Source: Flavobacterium akiainvivens (GTDB lineage Bacteria > Bacteroidota > Bacteroidia > Flavobacteriales > Flavobacteriaceae). Taken from it: a DNA stretch of 64,000 nt. This document shows, one piece after another, positions 33,778 through 43,521 of the stretch. Numbering within the stretch: the stretch's first letter is position 1; each line of letters opens with the position of its first letter. The stretch spans positions 309,906-373,905 of the forward strand of contig NZ_LIYD01000005.1 of NCBI RefSeq assembly GCF_001278115.1, given 5' to 3'. The notes under the pieces are model-generated. The model was not told the origin of the DNA. It worked only from the letters and a program-made list of their open reading frames with translations, and did not search any database. The translations under genes and the position numbers were made by a program.

Positions 33778-36525
33778 ATGTTGCGCAAAGTATTTGTACT
33801 GGTTGCCTGTTTATTGTTTGTTTCTTTAAAAGCCCAGGAATTGCTGCCTTTTGTAGAAAATTTCACCAAATCTGACTATAATGGAGATAACCAGGTTTGG
33901 GATGTAGAGCAGGGAGCTGATAAGTCGTTATATTTTGCTAATCACCATTTTATGTTACGCTATAACGGTGTAAAATGGCAAAAATATACGCTTCCCAATA
34001 AAACGGTTATTCGTTCTGTTTTTGCCGATGGAAACCGTATTTACTGCGGTTCATATAAAGAGTTTGGCTATTGGCAGGAAAATAACGGTAAAACGCAATA
34101 TGTATCGTTATCTAAAGCAAAAGACCTTTTTAATGGTTTTGCTGATAATGAAGAAGTCTGGAAAATTTTTAAATATAAGAAAGCCATTTATTTTCAGGCA
34201 TTTAATGTCCTTTATAAGTATGAAAATGGTAAAACAACTAAAATAGCTTTTCCATCCCAAGTTTCATATTGCTACGTGGTTGATAGCCACGTGTATGCTG
34301 CAACTGTAAGAAATGGTATCTACGAGCTTGTTAATAATGAGTTTAAAACGGTTGAAAACTGGCCGCAACTAAAGGAAACCGTAGTTCACGGTATAGAAAA
34401 GTGTGGTAGTGATATTTTTATATTTACCAAAACCAAGGGCATTTTAAAAGGTAATAACTCAGTGTTATCCGTTTGGAATAACCCCGTTAATGATGTTCTT
34501 AAAAATGAAGTTATCCTTACGGCAAAAGTAGTTAACAACCGCATTCTGGCTATAGGTACAGCACTAAATGGTTTGTATTTGATAGATATATATAATAATA
34601 CGGTAAAAAATATTAACAGAAATAACGGCCTTAAAAATAATGCAGTGCTCTCTGTTACTGTAGACGCCGAATCTAATTTATGGTTAGGGCTTGATAATGG
34701 TATAGCCCATGTTGAAATAAACTCGCCCGTTTGGTTATTTACTGATACTTCGGGTATTTTGGGTTCGGTATATTCCCTCTCCACATATAATAACGGGTTC
34801 TTATTTGCTACAAACCACGGGCTTTTTAAGCTTTTGGATAACAAACTGCAAACGGTGCCTAAATCTCAGGGGCAAATATGGAACATTTATCAAAACGGTG
34901 ATAAGTACATCATAGGCCATAATGACGGTACTTTTGTTTTTGATGGCAATGGGCTCACTAAAATCAATCCGGTTAACGGTGGATGGAATTTTGTTAAAAG
35001 TGTATATGATGAAGCTTATTTTCAGCCAAATTATTCGGGCGTAGTAATTTATCAGGATAATAATAATCTGGCACAATGGCAGGTTTTGGGTGGCATAACA
35101 AAGCCCATAAGATATATTGCCCAAACACGCAGGGGAGAATTGTGGGCTGCCGATAGCCACCGTGGTTTATACCGGATTACTTATGATAAAGATTTTAGTG
35201 TTAAAAGGGTAGAAAATGTTAGTGAGAAGAATGGTATAAAGGCTGATTTTGGGGTTAAAATATTTCAATACAGGAACGAATTGCTGTTTTATATTAATAA
35301 TGTATGGTATAACTACAATAGCCTTGCAGAGAAGCTTGAAAAAAACAACACATTTACAAAAGAATTTAATATTATAGACGACATTATACCTGTTGACGAT
35401 GAGGTTTTTATAATCGTTAAAGACGCTAAGCTATATGCAATAACACAGTCCGGTAGTGTTTTTCACTATGAGCTTATACCCGAAAAATACTACCAGGGCA
35501 GGTTAATTTCTGATAATATGAAAGCATACAGGCAAGGCAATACTCTGTTTGTTAACCTTGACGATGGTTTTATGGCTTATCAGATACATAAAAAGGAGTT
35601 GCAACCCTATAAAGTTGATATCCAAGCTTATTATGAGGGTAAGCCAATTACAAACGATATAAAAACCGGTTACAACCAGTCGGTTGAAATTAATGTATCC
35701 AGTGGGTATTATGGATTTGATAAACCCGTACTTTACTACAGTTTAAATGAAGAAAAGCCATATATGCCAATAGATAATGGACAGTTTACTCTTAGTAGCC
35801 TTGGTAGTGGTAAACAGGAGGTTGAAATTTATTCTCTTGAAGGAGAAAAATATAATAAACTGGCAGCTTATAAATTTCATGTAAAAAAGCCGTGGTATTT
35901 TTCTATCTACATGATTTTGGCTTATATAATGGCAATCGCAGGTATTTTTTTCCTGTATTACCGTTGGAATAACCTGCGGTACAAACAAAAACTTAAACTT
36001 AACGAAGAAGAATTAAAGCACATGACGCAAATTCTGGAGCTTGAAATGGAGGCAGAGAATAAGTTAAGGCGCGAACAACATGAAAAACACATGCTTGAGG
36101 CAGAGGTGCAAAATAAAGCGTCTGAAGTAGCAGGTAAATCACTTTCTATAGCAAAACATAGTGAAATGATTGAGAGCATTCAGCAGGTGCTTGATGATGA
36201 AAATAATGCTGACCAGCTTAAATCAAAAATCAAGAGGATTATAAAAGCCAATACTTTAAGTAAAAATGAGTGGCAAAGTTTTGAACGGAATCTTCTTAAA
36301 AGCCACGAAGATTTTGTGTCTCGGCTAACTAAAAATTATCCAGAACTTACACCTAAAGATATTAAGCTGTCTATATATTTACGCATGAACTTGTCTTCTA
36401 AGGAAATAGCGCCACTTATGAACATTTCTTACCGTGGTGTAGAGCTGCATCGATATCGTTTGCGTAAAAAGCTGCAGATTATGACAGACGAAAGTTTAAA
36501 TTCATTTATGATTACTTTACAATAG
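33778..36525 (+). CDS. PUL sensor-regulator: beta-propeller, Y_Y_Y-like domain, TM, HTH
   Basis: The ATG at 33778 gives a proper signal peptide (MLRKVFVLVACLLFVSLKAQ). The earlier in-frame ATG at 33745 lies inside the upstream terminator and is rejected. The 915-residue product has an exported propeller of Reg_prop-like repeats (SNLWLGLDNGIAHVEI, RGELWAADSHRGLYRI), a Y_Y_Y-like beta domain, a membrane helix near 707-730 and a coiled linker. The cytoplasmic HTH is LTPKDIKLSIYLRMNLSSKEIAPLMNISYRGVELHRYRLRKKL. No kinase or receiver is present, so sensing and DNA binding are in one chain. It precedes susC by 179 bp on the same strand and is the likely activator of the locus. Confidence 0.88.
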   Translation: MLRKVFVLVACLLFVSLKAQELLPFVENFTKSDYNGDNQVWDVEQGADKSLYFANHHFMLRYNGVKWQKYTLPNKTVIRSVFADGNRIYCGSYKEFGYWQENNGKTQYVSLSKAKDLFNGFADNEEVWKIFKYKKAIYFQAFNVLYKYENGKTTKIAFPSQVSYCYVVDSHVYAATVRNGIYELVNNEFKTVENWPQLKETVVHGIEKCGSDIFIFTKTKGILKGNNSVLSVWNNPVNDVLKNEVILTAKVVNNRILAIGTALNGLYLIDIYNNTVKNINRNNGLKNNAVLSVTVDAESNLWLGLDNGIAHVEINSPVWLFTDTSGILGSVYSLSTYNNGFLFATNHGLFKLLDNKLQTVPKSQGQIWNIYQNGDKYIIGHNDGTFVFDGNGLTKINPVNGGWNFVKSVYDEAYFQPNYSGVVIYQDNNNLAQWQVLGGITKPIRYIAQTRRGELWAADSHRGLYRITYDKDFSVKRVENVSEKNGIKADFGVKIFQYRNELLFYINNVWYNYNSLAEKLEKNNTFTKEFNIIDDIIPVDDEVFIIVKDAKLYAITQSGSVFHYELIPEKYYQGRLISDNMKAYRQGNTLFVNLDDGFMAYQIHKKELQPYKVDIQAYYEGKPITNDIKTGYNQSVEINVSSGYYGFDKPVLYYSLNEEKPYMPIDNGQFTLSSLGSGKQEVEIYSLEGEKYNKLAAYKFHVKKPWYFSIYMILAYIMAIAGIFFLYYRWNNLRYKQKLKLNEEELKHMTQILELEMEAENKLRREQHEKHMLEAEVQNKASEVAGKSLSIAKHSEMIESIQQVLDDENNADQLKSKIKRIIKANTLSKNEWQSFERNLLKSHEDFVSRLTKNYPELTPKDIKLSIYLRMNLSSKEIAPLMNISYRGVELHRYRLRKKLQIMTDESLNSFMITLQ

Positions 36526-36526
36526 G

Positions 36527-36628
36527 TACATCATTACTACATCAATATCTTAAAATTTGATGTATATGTGTATTGTTTAAGTTTTTTATTTACAGTGTAT
36601 TATATTTTATTTTTGTTAATTTGATGTA
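36527..36628. promoter_or_regulatory. TGATGTA repeat cluster upstream of susC
   Basis: TACATCA occurs at 36527-36533 and 36538-36544, and TGATGTA at 36558-36564 and 36622-36628. TACATCAA/TTGATGTA (36538-36545 / 36557-36564) is a perfect inverted repeat. AATTTGATGTA recurs directly at a 64-bp offset. It is a candidate site for the propeller-HTH regulator. Confidence 0.5.
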
Positions 36629-36653
36629 GTGTTGATAGGGTTGGTTGTTGCTT

Positions 36654-36671
36654 AACTAAAACGTTTTAGTT
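36654..36671. promoter_or_regulatory. 18-bp perfect palindrome at the susC promoter
   Basis: AACTAAAACGTTTTAGTT is fully symmetric with a central CG, as in LacI/GalR-type operators, and ends one base before the -7 box. No LacI-family gene is in the window. A repressor bound here would block the promoter. Confidence 0.6.
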
Positions 36672-36672
36672 G

Positions 36673-36680
36673 TATTTTTG
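36673..36680 (+). promoter_or_regulatory. -7 box TATTTTTG for susC
   Basis: It matches TAnnTTTG exactly, 25 bp before the susC ATG, with TTG triplets (36645-36650) upstream at a slightly long spacing. Confidence 0.55.
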
Positions 36681-36704
36681 GGTAACGATTAATTCCATAC
36701 AGCC

Positions 36705-39515
36705 ATGAGGAAATCATTACTCATCATCCTACTAATTTCCTGCGCATCTTTTGCTCAGGTAACACCCCAGCAACAAAACGATTCTATATTTAATGACTCT
36801 ATTTTCTTTCAGGATCAGGTTATGGAAGAAGTGGTGCTTATTGGATATGGTGCCCGTAAAGCAGGAGCCATAACAGGCTCTGTTTCATCAATCCGGGCGG
36901 CAGACATAGTGCGTACACCTGCACAATCTGCAATACAGGGTATACAGGGCAAGGCAGCCGGTATAAACATTGTAACCAATGATGAACCCGGTGCTAACCC
37001 ATCAATACGCATAAGGGGACTGGGAACCATACTTGGCGCCCGCGATCCGCTTTATGTAATTGATGGTATTGAAACCTCAAGCCTTAATGGGCTTAACCCC
37101 AATGATATTGCTACCATTGACATCTTAAAAGATGCGTCTTCATTGGCAATTTATGGGCAAAAGGGTTCTAACGGTGTTGTATTGATTACGACAAAAAAAG
37201 GTAAAGAAGGAGAGATTAAGGTATCGTATGACGGATACTACGGCCAAAAATTCATTCAGCGCGATGTTAAAATGGCAGACTCATATCGTTATGCTTATTT
37301 TAATAACACCGCTTTAGGTGCGCCTACCTACTTTAGTTTTGAGCAGCCCTACAACACAAACTGGCTCGACGAAATTACAGATACCGGCCAGGTTATTAAT
37401 AACTCAATATCGCTATCCGGAGCCGGAGAAAATGCCTCCTATTATTTTGGAGCATCAAACTACCAGGAAAAAGGTATTCTGTCGGGCAGCGAGTTTGAAA
37501 GGACAAATATTATTAGCAATAACACTTACAAGCTTCTAAATGAAAAACTTAAGATAACTTCGTTTATAAACCTTTCAGTTGCTAAAAATACCCCTAAGCC
37601 CTTAAGTGCATTTACAAATGCTTATAAACAGTCGCCCATAATGCCTGTGCAATATGCAAACGGCAGGTGGGGCGCCCCACTTGTAAACCCGCAGGGATTT
37701 AATGATTTAACCGGGGAACGCTATAATAACGTGGCTAATCCGGCCGCCCAGGTGTATTATTTTAACCAGCAGGATAAAAATACCACGCTTATAGGTTCGG
37801 TTAATGCAGAGCTGAAACTGTGGAAAGATAACCTGAAATTCAATTCTAATTTTGGTGCTACAGCCAGTTGGGGAAAAGGTTATACCTATACGCCCACACG
37901 TGATTTATGGCTTGCCGGTAACCCATCTAGTTCAGTTACTGATTATATAGCGCTTAACCCTGAAAATCCTATAATCAATACCCTGCAGCAACGCCGCAGC
38001 ACTAATTACAGGTGGAACTGGGATAACTATTTTACTTATACAAATACATTTGCTGAAGACCATAATGTAACAGTTGTTGCCGGTTTATCGCGCACTACAT
38101 TTAACATATCTGAATACCTTAATGCTACAAGGCAGGATGTACCGCTACAGTCTAATTACTGGAGTCTTGACCTTTCCAACAATAATATTGAAGTGGCACC
38201 GGGTTCGGTTGCACAAAATACAACCAGTACTCCAATTGTTTCTGTGGCATATTTTGCCCGTGCCGAGTATGATTACAAAGGCAAGTACTTATTATCTGCA
38301 TCGGTTAGGAGGGAAGGTATTAGCGCTTTTACTGAAGATAAACGTTTTGAGGTCTTCCCATCGGTTTCAGCCGGTTGGGTAATTACTTCCGAAGACTTTA
38401 TGAAAGATGTTAAGGTAATCAATAACCTTAAGCTGAGGGGTGGATATGGCGAAGTAGGCAATGGTAACGCGGGCTCGTTGAATGCAATATTATTTTCTAC
38501 AGGTACCAACTATGCTTTTGGCCCGGATCAGATAATTTATCCGGGTAACAATGTACCTTATCAGGTAGACCCTAACCTTACCTGGGAAACCATGAAAGAA
38601 ATAGATTTAGGCCTTGATTTTGCTTTGCTGGACAGTAGGTTAACCGGTGCATTTGATTATTATAACCGCAAAACAGAAAATGTAATACTTCCGGTAGCAG
38701 TACCCACTGTGCTTTCTCCTGAACCCGTATACCTAAACAGTGGTACAGTAAGCAACAAAGGCGTTGAGCTAACGCTTAAATGGTCTGACAACATAGGTGA
38801 AGACTTTAGCTACTGGGTAGGTGGTAACGTATCTCAAAATAAAAATGAGCTTGAAGAAGTAACCAGCCCATTTTTTGGCGAATACATAGGCGGCAGCCTG
38901 GGTAACGGGCAATGGACCAAACAAGTGCTTGAAGGCCAGCCGCTGGGAAGCTTTTATGTATATGAAGTAACGGGTTTTAACAGCGATGGTGGCTTTACTT
39001 ATAGCGATGAAAGGGTAGTGGCAGGGTCATACATTCCTAAAACCACTTATGGCATTAACCTGGGCTTTAGCTACAAGCATTTTGATTTTTCGGTAGATGC
39101 TTACGGTGTGGCAGGCAACAAGTTGTATAACGGTAAAAAAGCCCAGCGCTTTGGCGGCGAAAATGTAGAATATGATATTCTTGACAGCTTCTGGGTACCA
39201 TCTAACCCAAATGCCACTAACCCAAGGCCAAGCAATGATGTGCCAAGGGCTTCAACTTACTTTATTGAAAATGGAGATTATCTAAGGATAAACAATATAA
39301 CCCTGGGTTACACATTTAATAACATTTTTGAAGGGCTTGATAAAGTAAGGCTTTATGCTACAGCGGTTAACCCATTCCTGTTTACAAAATTCAGTGGTTT
39401 TTCGCCGGAAATTGTTGGTAATGATAATGCCAATCCGCTTGGTGGAGCAGGTATAGAGCTGGATGCTTATCCTACAAACAAAACGTTCCTGTTTGGGCTT
39501 AGTATAGGTTTTTAA
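36705..39515 (+). CDS. susC: SusC/RagA-family TonB-dependent outer membrane transporter
   Basis: The 936-residue protein has a signal peptide (MRKSLLIILLISCASFAQ), the TonB-box/plug opening MEEVVLIGYGARKAGAITGSVSSIRAADI, the SusC hallmarks IQGKAAGINIVTNDEPG and IRIRGLGTILGARDPLYVIDGIE, and a large beta-barrel ending in the aromatic KTFLFGLSIGF. The N-terminal CarboxypepD_reg-like domain usual in SusC proteins is missing: only about 25 residues lie between signal peptide and plug. It imports oligosaccharides with the SusD lid encoded 5 bp downstream. The glycan is inferred from the neighbouring enzymes to be a beta-1,2-glucan. Confidence 0.95.
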   Translation: MRKSLLIILLISCASFAQVTPQQQNDSIFNDSIFFQDQVMEEVVLIGYGARKAGAITGSVSSIRAADIVRTPAQSAIQGIQGKAAGINIVTNDEPGANPSIRIRGLGTILGARDPLYVIDGIETSSLNGLNPNDIATIDILKDASSLAIYGQKGSNGVVLITTKKGKEGEIKVSYDGYYGQKFIQRDVKMADSYRYAYFNNTALGAPTYFSFEQPYNTNWLDEITDTGQVINNSISLSGAGENASYYFGASNYQEKGILSGSEFERTNIISNNTYKLLNEKLKITSFINLSVAKNTPKPLSAFTNAYKQSPIMPVQYANGRWGAPLVNPQGFNDLTGERYNNVANPAAQVYYFNQQDKNTTLIGSVNAELKLWKDNLKFNSNFGATASWGKGYTYTPTRDLWLAGNPSSSVTDYIALNPENPIINTLQQRRSTNYRWNWDNYFTYTNTFAEDHNVTVVAGLSRTTFNISEYLNATRQDVPLQSNYWSLDLSNNNIEVAPGSVAQNTTSTPIVSVAYFARAEYDYKGKYLLSASVRREGISAFTEDKRFEVFPSVSAGWVITSEDFMKDVKVINNLKLRGGYGEVGNGNAGSLNAILFSTGTNYAFGPDQIIYPGNNVPYQVDPNLTWETMKEIDLGLDFALLDSRLTGAFDYYNRKTENVILPVAVPTVLSPEPVYLNSGTVSNKGVELTLKWSDNIGEDFSYWVGGNVSQNKNELEEVTSPFFGEYIGGSLGNGQWTKQVLEGQPLGSFYVYEVTGFNSDGGFTYSDERVVAGSYIPKTTYGINLGFSYKHFDFSVDAYGVAGNKLYNGKKAQRFGGENVEYDILDSFWVPSNPNATNPRPSNDVPRASTYFIENGDYLRINNITLGYTFNNIFEGLDKVRLYATAVNPFLFTKFSGFSPEIVGNDNANPLGGAGIELDAYPTNKTFLFGLSIGF

Positions 39516-39520
39516 TTGCT

Positions 39521-41002
39521 ATGAATAAAAATATTTCAAAAATGAAAAAACGATTTACATATAAAACAGGTTTGGCAATGCTTTGTGTTGTGGCTATAGC
39601 TGTATCATGCGATGATGATTTAAATGTAGACCCAAGAAATGCCATAAACGAAAATGATTTTCTTAATAATCCAGATAATGCCGTAGCGCTTGTTAATGGT
39701 GTATACAACAAAATGCTTGATTTTGATATGTATTCCTTTAGCTGGATAGGGGTTACCAGTATAACATCAGACGATGCAGATAAAGGCTCAACCCCAGGTG
39801 ATACGGGTAGCGATAAGCACAGGATGGATGCTCTGTCATTTGATGCTACAGATCCTTCTTTTAACGAAGTCTGGAAAAGTCGTTATGCGGCTATATACCG
39901 CGCAAATAATGCGCTTGGGTATCTTGAGCAGCTATCAATAGATGAAACCTTAAAAAACAGGCTTATAGGCGAGGTTAAGTTCTTAAGGGCATTTTGGTAT
40001 TTTGATCTTGTACGTTGTTTTGGCGATGTGCCGCTGGTTGTAGAACAAATAGACCTTAATGATACTGAACTTATTAATGATGTGGTATTTGTAAGAAAAC
40101 CAAAGGCTGATGTTTATGCCCAGATTGAAGCCGATCTTATAGATGCTGCTTCTAAACTGCCTCTTAAATCGCAGTACGGTCAAACAGATTTAGGGCGTGC
40201 CACAAAAGGGGCAGCACATGCCTTGCTTGCCAAATCGTATCTGTATCAGGAAAAGTGGAATGATGCCTATACAGCGGCCGGAGAAGTAATTTCATCAGGT
40301 CAATATGGATTAATGACTAATTATGCCGAAGTATGGCGTGAGGTAGGCGAAAACCAGGAAGAATCAATATTTGAAGTGCAGGCTACATTAACTAAAGGCC
40401 TTATACAATATACCGATGTTCAGGGGCCCCGCGGCACTCCTGATTTAGGCTGGGGCTTTAATACGCCATCAGCAGGGCTTTCAAACTCGTATCCTGCAGG
40501 CGATTTAAGGCGCGAAGGCACTATTATGTTTGTACCCTCTACGTTATGGGATGGCTTTGAGGCACCTACTACCTGGAATAACCCCCGCTATAACTATAAA
40601 GCGTATCAAAGTAGTATAGCAGAATCATGGAATGGTAATAAAGCCGAGACAGCCAAAAACTTAAGATTGCTAAAATACAGCGATTTACTTCTTATCCGTG
40701 CTGAAGCTGCCATGGAAATGGGAATGGTAAGCGAAGCCGAAGATATTGTAAATCAACTGCGTACCCGCGCAGGGCTGGCAGAAATTAGCGGGCTTACCTT
40801 ACAGCAACTATATAACGAAAGAAGATGGGAAATGGCAATGGAACACGACAGGTGGTTTGATATTGTGCGAACCGGACAGGGGGTTAGTGCCATGGCGGCA
40901 GATGGTAAAACATTTGTGACAGGCAAGCATGAACTTTTCCCTATACCTGAGCCCCAGATAATTATAAGCAACGGATTATTAACTCAAAACAACGGATACT
41001 AA
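39521..41002 (+). CDS. susD: SusD/RagB-family glycan-binding outer membrane lipoprotein
   Basis: The 493-residue protein begins with a lipoprotein signal (TGLAMLCVVAIAVSC followed by DDD, a surface-export-type acidic signal). The ATG at 39542 is an alternative start. TPR-like helices and SusD signatures follow: FLRAFWYFDLVRCFGDVPLV, RATKGAAHALLAKSYLYQEKWNDA, LRLLKYSDLLLIRAEAAMEMG and LYNERRWEMAMEHDRWFDIVRTG. It binds glycan at the cell surface and caps the SusC channel. It is co-transcribed with susC. Confidence 0.95.
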   Translation: MNKNISKMKKRFTYKTGLAMLCVVAIAVSCDDDLNVDPRNAINENDFLNNPDNAVALVNGVYNKMLDFDMYSFSWIGVTSITSDDADKGSTPGDTGSDKHRMDALSFDATDPSFNEVWKSRYAAIYRANNALGYLEQLSIDETLKNRLIGEVKFLRAFWYFDLVRCFGDVPLVVEQIDLNDTELINDVVFVRKPKADVYAQIEADLIDAASKLPLKSQYGQTDLGRATKGAAHALLAKSYLYQEKWNDAYTAAGEVISSGQYGLMTNYAEVWREVGENQEESIFEVQATLTKGLIQYTDVQGPRGTPDLGWGFNTPSAGLSNSYPAGDLRREGTIMFVPSTLWDGFEAPTTWNNPRYNYKAYQSSIAESWNGNKAETAKNLRLLKYSDLLLIRAEAAMEMGMVSEAEDIVNQLRTRAGLAEISGLTLQQLYNERRWEMAMEHDRWFDIVRTGQGVSAMAADGKTFVTGKHELFPIPEPQIIISNGLLTQNNGY

Positions 41003-41029
41003 TACTAACTTAATCTTTAATTTATTACT

Positions 41030-41935
41030 ATGAAAACAATCAAAATTTTAGTTTGTGCCCTAATTGCATCAGGCTTTGTATTTACATCGTGTGGCGATGA
41101 TGACGAGGGGGGCAATAACCTGCCACCGGTTGGTGGCTATAACAGCGCAGATGAAATAGGTGCTGCTGACCTTGTAGCTTACTGGCCTCTTGATGGTAAT
41201 GGTACAGAACAAATTTCGGGCACCGCACCATCTAATAGTGTGGGTGCTACTTATGCCTCTTCAACAAAAGGCCAAAAATTAGTGCTTACTAATGGTTACC
41301 TTAATTTTCCTGCAATTGCATCGCTTAGTACAACAATGCCAAGCATGACAATAAGCCTTTGGGCCAAAGTAACCAACAATGGCGGCCCCGGTGCAGACGG
41401 GCACCCGGCAATGATGTTTCAGCTTAGTAAACCAAATGACTGGGGTGGTAACATAAACCTTATGTCAGAAACGGGCTGGTATGCATCTTCAGTAGATACA
41501 CTTATAGTAAAAGGATTTGTAAAAATTCAGACAGCAGGAGGTGGCGAAAGCGGCCAGGATTCAAGGAACTCTCCTAAGCCAAGTGCAGAAGATATTGCAG
41601 CCGGCCACGTGGGTAATGCTAATAAAAACAGCGGGCAATGGGCTCATTATGTAATTACATGGGATGCTACTACTGCTATGTTTAAGGTATATGCCAACGG
41701 ACAAAAAATTTCTAACCCGGCATGGGAATCAAGAAACGGTGGTGCGGCCCTTGGCCTTAACTTCTTTACACCTACAAGGCCTATTATAGGTACATTTGCT
41801 ACAGTTATAGATGGTACTGCCGAAGCTTGGCAAAGGCCTATGAATGGCGAAATTGATGAAATCCGCGTGTGGAAAAAAGTAATTAATGATGCCGATATAA
41901 ACTTCCTGTATCAGCTGGAATCTCAGGGCAGGTAA
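41030..41935 (+). CDS. LamG-domain surface lipoprotein (SusE-position)
   Basis: The 301-residue protein has a lipoprotein signal (MKTIKILVCALIASGFVFTSC, Cys21) followed by GDDDEGG, typical of surface-exposed Bacteroidota lipoproteins. The rest is a concanavalin-like LamG fold: LVAYWPLDGNGTEQISG, MTISLWAKV, QWAHYVITWDATTAMFKVYANGQKI and NGEIDEIRVWKKVINDADI. Its place directly after susD is that of a surface glycan-binding protein, so it probably binds the same polysaccharide, although laminin-G domains can also bind other ligands. Confidence 0.85.
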   Translation: MKTIKILVCALIASGFVFTSCGDDDEGGNNLPPVGGYNSADEIGAADLVAYWPLDGNGTEQISGTAPSNSVGATYASSTKGQKLVLTNGYLNFPAIASLSTTMPSMTISLWAKVTNNGGPGADGHPAMMFQLSKPNDWGGNINLMSETGWYASSVDTLIVKGFVKIQTAGGGESGQDSRNSPKPSAEDIAAGHVGNANKNSGQWAHYVITWDATTAMFKVYANGQKISNPAWESRNGGAALGLNFFTPTRPIIGTFATVIDGTAEAWQRPMNGEIDEIRVWKKVINDADINFLYQLESQGR

Positions 41936-41950
41936 TTAAATTAACTATAG

Positions 41951-41979
41951 TTCCCGGCTCTGTTGGGCCGGGAATTTTT
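41951..41979 (+). terminator. terminator after the LamG gene
   Basis: TTCCCGGC pairs with GCCGGGAA over 8 bases and is followed by TTTTT. It may attenuate transcription between the binding module and the enzyme genes. Confidence 0.85.
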
Positions 41980-42032
41980 CTAAAATAGTATGCTCCCAAC
42001 TATACTGTTTTAAATACATCAATCAAAAAACT

Positions 42033-43412
42033 ATGAAAATCCTACAGCTGTTCATTATACTTAATCTCTTTATATCGTGCACGTCGTGCGATAATAAGAG
42101 CGATGATACTGACGACAATACTACACCTCCGGTAACCGAAACCATGACTGAAGAGGAAATACTTGACCTGGCTCAAAAAGATGCCCTGAAGTATTTTTGG
42201 GAGTTTGCCGAGGTAAATTCTAAACTGGCAAGAGAGCGTTACCATCCGGGCGAAGCATCGGTAGATGCAAACCTTGTCACAACAGGAGGTTCAGGCTTTG
42301 GGCTTATGACCATACTTGTGGGCATAGACCGTGGTTTTATACCCCGCGAAGAAGCCGTGGCAAGGTTACAGACTTCTCTTAATTTTCTTGAAAATGCCGA
42401 CAGGTTTCATGGTGCATGGCCACACTGGCTAAATGGTACAAACGGCCATGTAGTGCCTTTTGGTACTGTAGATAATGGCGGAGACCTTGTAGAAACTTCT
42501 TTTTTATGCCAGGCACTTATTTGCCTTCGCGAATATTTTAAAGATGGTACAGATGCCGAACAGGCACTTGCCACGCAGGCAGATGAATTGTGGAAAGGAG
42601 TAGACTGGAGCTGGTACACAAGAGGCGAAAATGCCCTTTACTGGCATTGGTCGCCCGAATATGAATGGCAGTTAAACTTTAAGCTTGAAGGCTATAACGA
42701 ATGTCTTATTACTTATATAATGGCGGCAGCATCGCCCACACACCCGGTTGGGGCAGCTGCTTACAACCAGGCCTGGGCCCGCAATGGTGCTATTGTACAC
42801 TCTGGTGTGCGCTATAATATTCCCGTTATATTTAATTATAACGGCGCAACAGGCAATGTAGGCCCTATGTTTTGGGCACATTACTCTTACCTGGGTTTAG
42901 ACCCGCGTGGGCTTATCGACCAATATGCAAATTACTGGAGCCTTACTCAAAACCATGCTAAGATTATGCATTCATATTGTGTGGCAAACCCTTATCAATA
43001 TGCCGGATATGGCGAAGATTGCTGGGGGCTTACCGCCAGCTATAGCCGTAATGCCGATGGCTCTACAGGATATTCGGCACACTCTCCGGTAAATGATAGG
43101 GGGGTAATATCGCCTACAGCTGCTTTGTCTGATTTTCCATATACTCCGCAGGAATCTATGAAAATGCTCCGTTTTTGTTATGAAAATCCGGATTGGAAAG
43201 ACAGGCTTGTTGGCCCGGCCGGGCCTTATGATGCATTTTCTGTAGATAAAGATTGGGTTACACCACGATATCTTGCTATAGACCAGGGTACTATTGTGCC
43301 TATGATAGAAAACCACCGTACCGGTATGCTCTGGAACCTGTTTATGCAGGCTCCCGAAGTTCAGGAAGGCCTTCAGAACCTGGGCTTTTCATCAAGTCAG
43401 CACGGATTTTAA
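42033..43412 (+). CDS. GH144-like beta-1,2-glucanase (glucoamylase-domain) lipoprotein
   Basis: The 459-residue protein starts with a lipoprotein signal (MKILQLFIILNLFISC) and an acidic linker. The rest is the (alpha/alpha)6 'glucoamylase' domain: DALKYFWEFAEVNSKLARERYHPG, TTGGSGFGLMTILVGIDRGFIPREEAV, FHGAWPHWLNG, GGDLVETSFLCQALI and the late GLTASYSRNADG and ISPTAALSDFPYTP. Characterised proteins of this type are GH144 enzymes cleaving beta-1,2-glucan (endo or sophorose-releasing). The activity here is inferred from family resemblance. Its position after SusCD and before GH3 fits initial surface or periplasmic cleavage. Confidence 0.85.
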   Translation: MKILQLFIILNLFISCTSCDNKSDDTDDNTTPPVTETMTEEEILDLAQKDALKYFWEFAEVNSKLARERYHPGEASVDANLVTTGGSGFGLMTILVGIDRGFIPREEAVARLQTSLNFLENADRFHGAWPHWLNGTNGHVVPFGTVDNGGDLVETSFLCQALICLREYFKDGTDAEQALATQADELWKGVDWSWYTRGENALYWHWSPEYEWQLNFKLEGYNECLITYIMAAASPTHPVGAAAYNQAWARNGAIVHSGVRYNIPVIFNYNGATGNVGPMFWAHYSYLGLDPRGLIDQYANYWSLTQNHAKIMHSYCVANPYQYAGYGEDCWGLTASYSRNADGSTGYSAHSPVNDRGVISPTAALSDFPYTPQESMKMLRFCYENPDWKDRLVGPAGPYDAFSVDKDWVTPRYLAIDQGTIVPMIENHRTGMLWNLFMQAPEVQEGLQNLGFSSSQHGF

Positions 43413-43455
43413 TAACTAATAAACTCGGATTTTTTCATAGCAATTCTGTTTTTAT

Positions 43456-43487
43456 ACCGCCTTTACCTTTGGGCAGGGGCGGTTTTT
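43456..43487 (+). terminator. terminator between GH144-like and GH3 genes
   Basis: ACCGCC pairs with GGCGGT with further inner pairs (CCTTTACC with GGGCAGG in part), followed by seven T residues. The GH3 gene begins 35 bp later. Confidence 0.75.
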
Positions 43488-43521
43488 TTATCCAAAACAT
43501 CTATTTTAAAATATATTTGAA

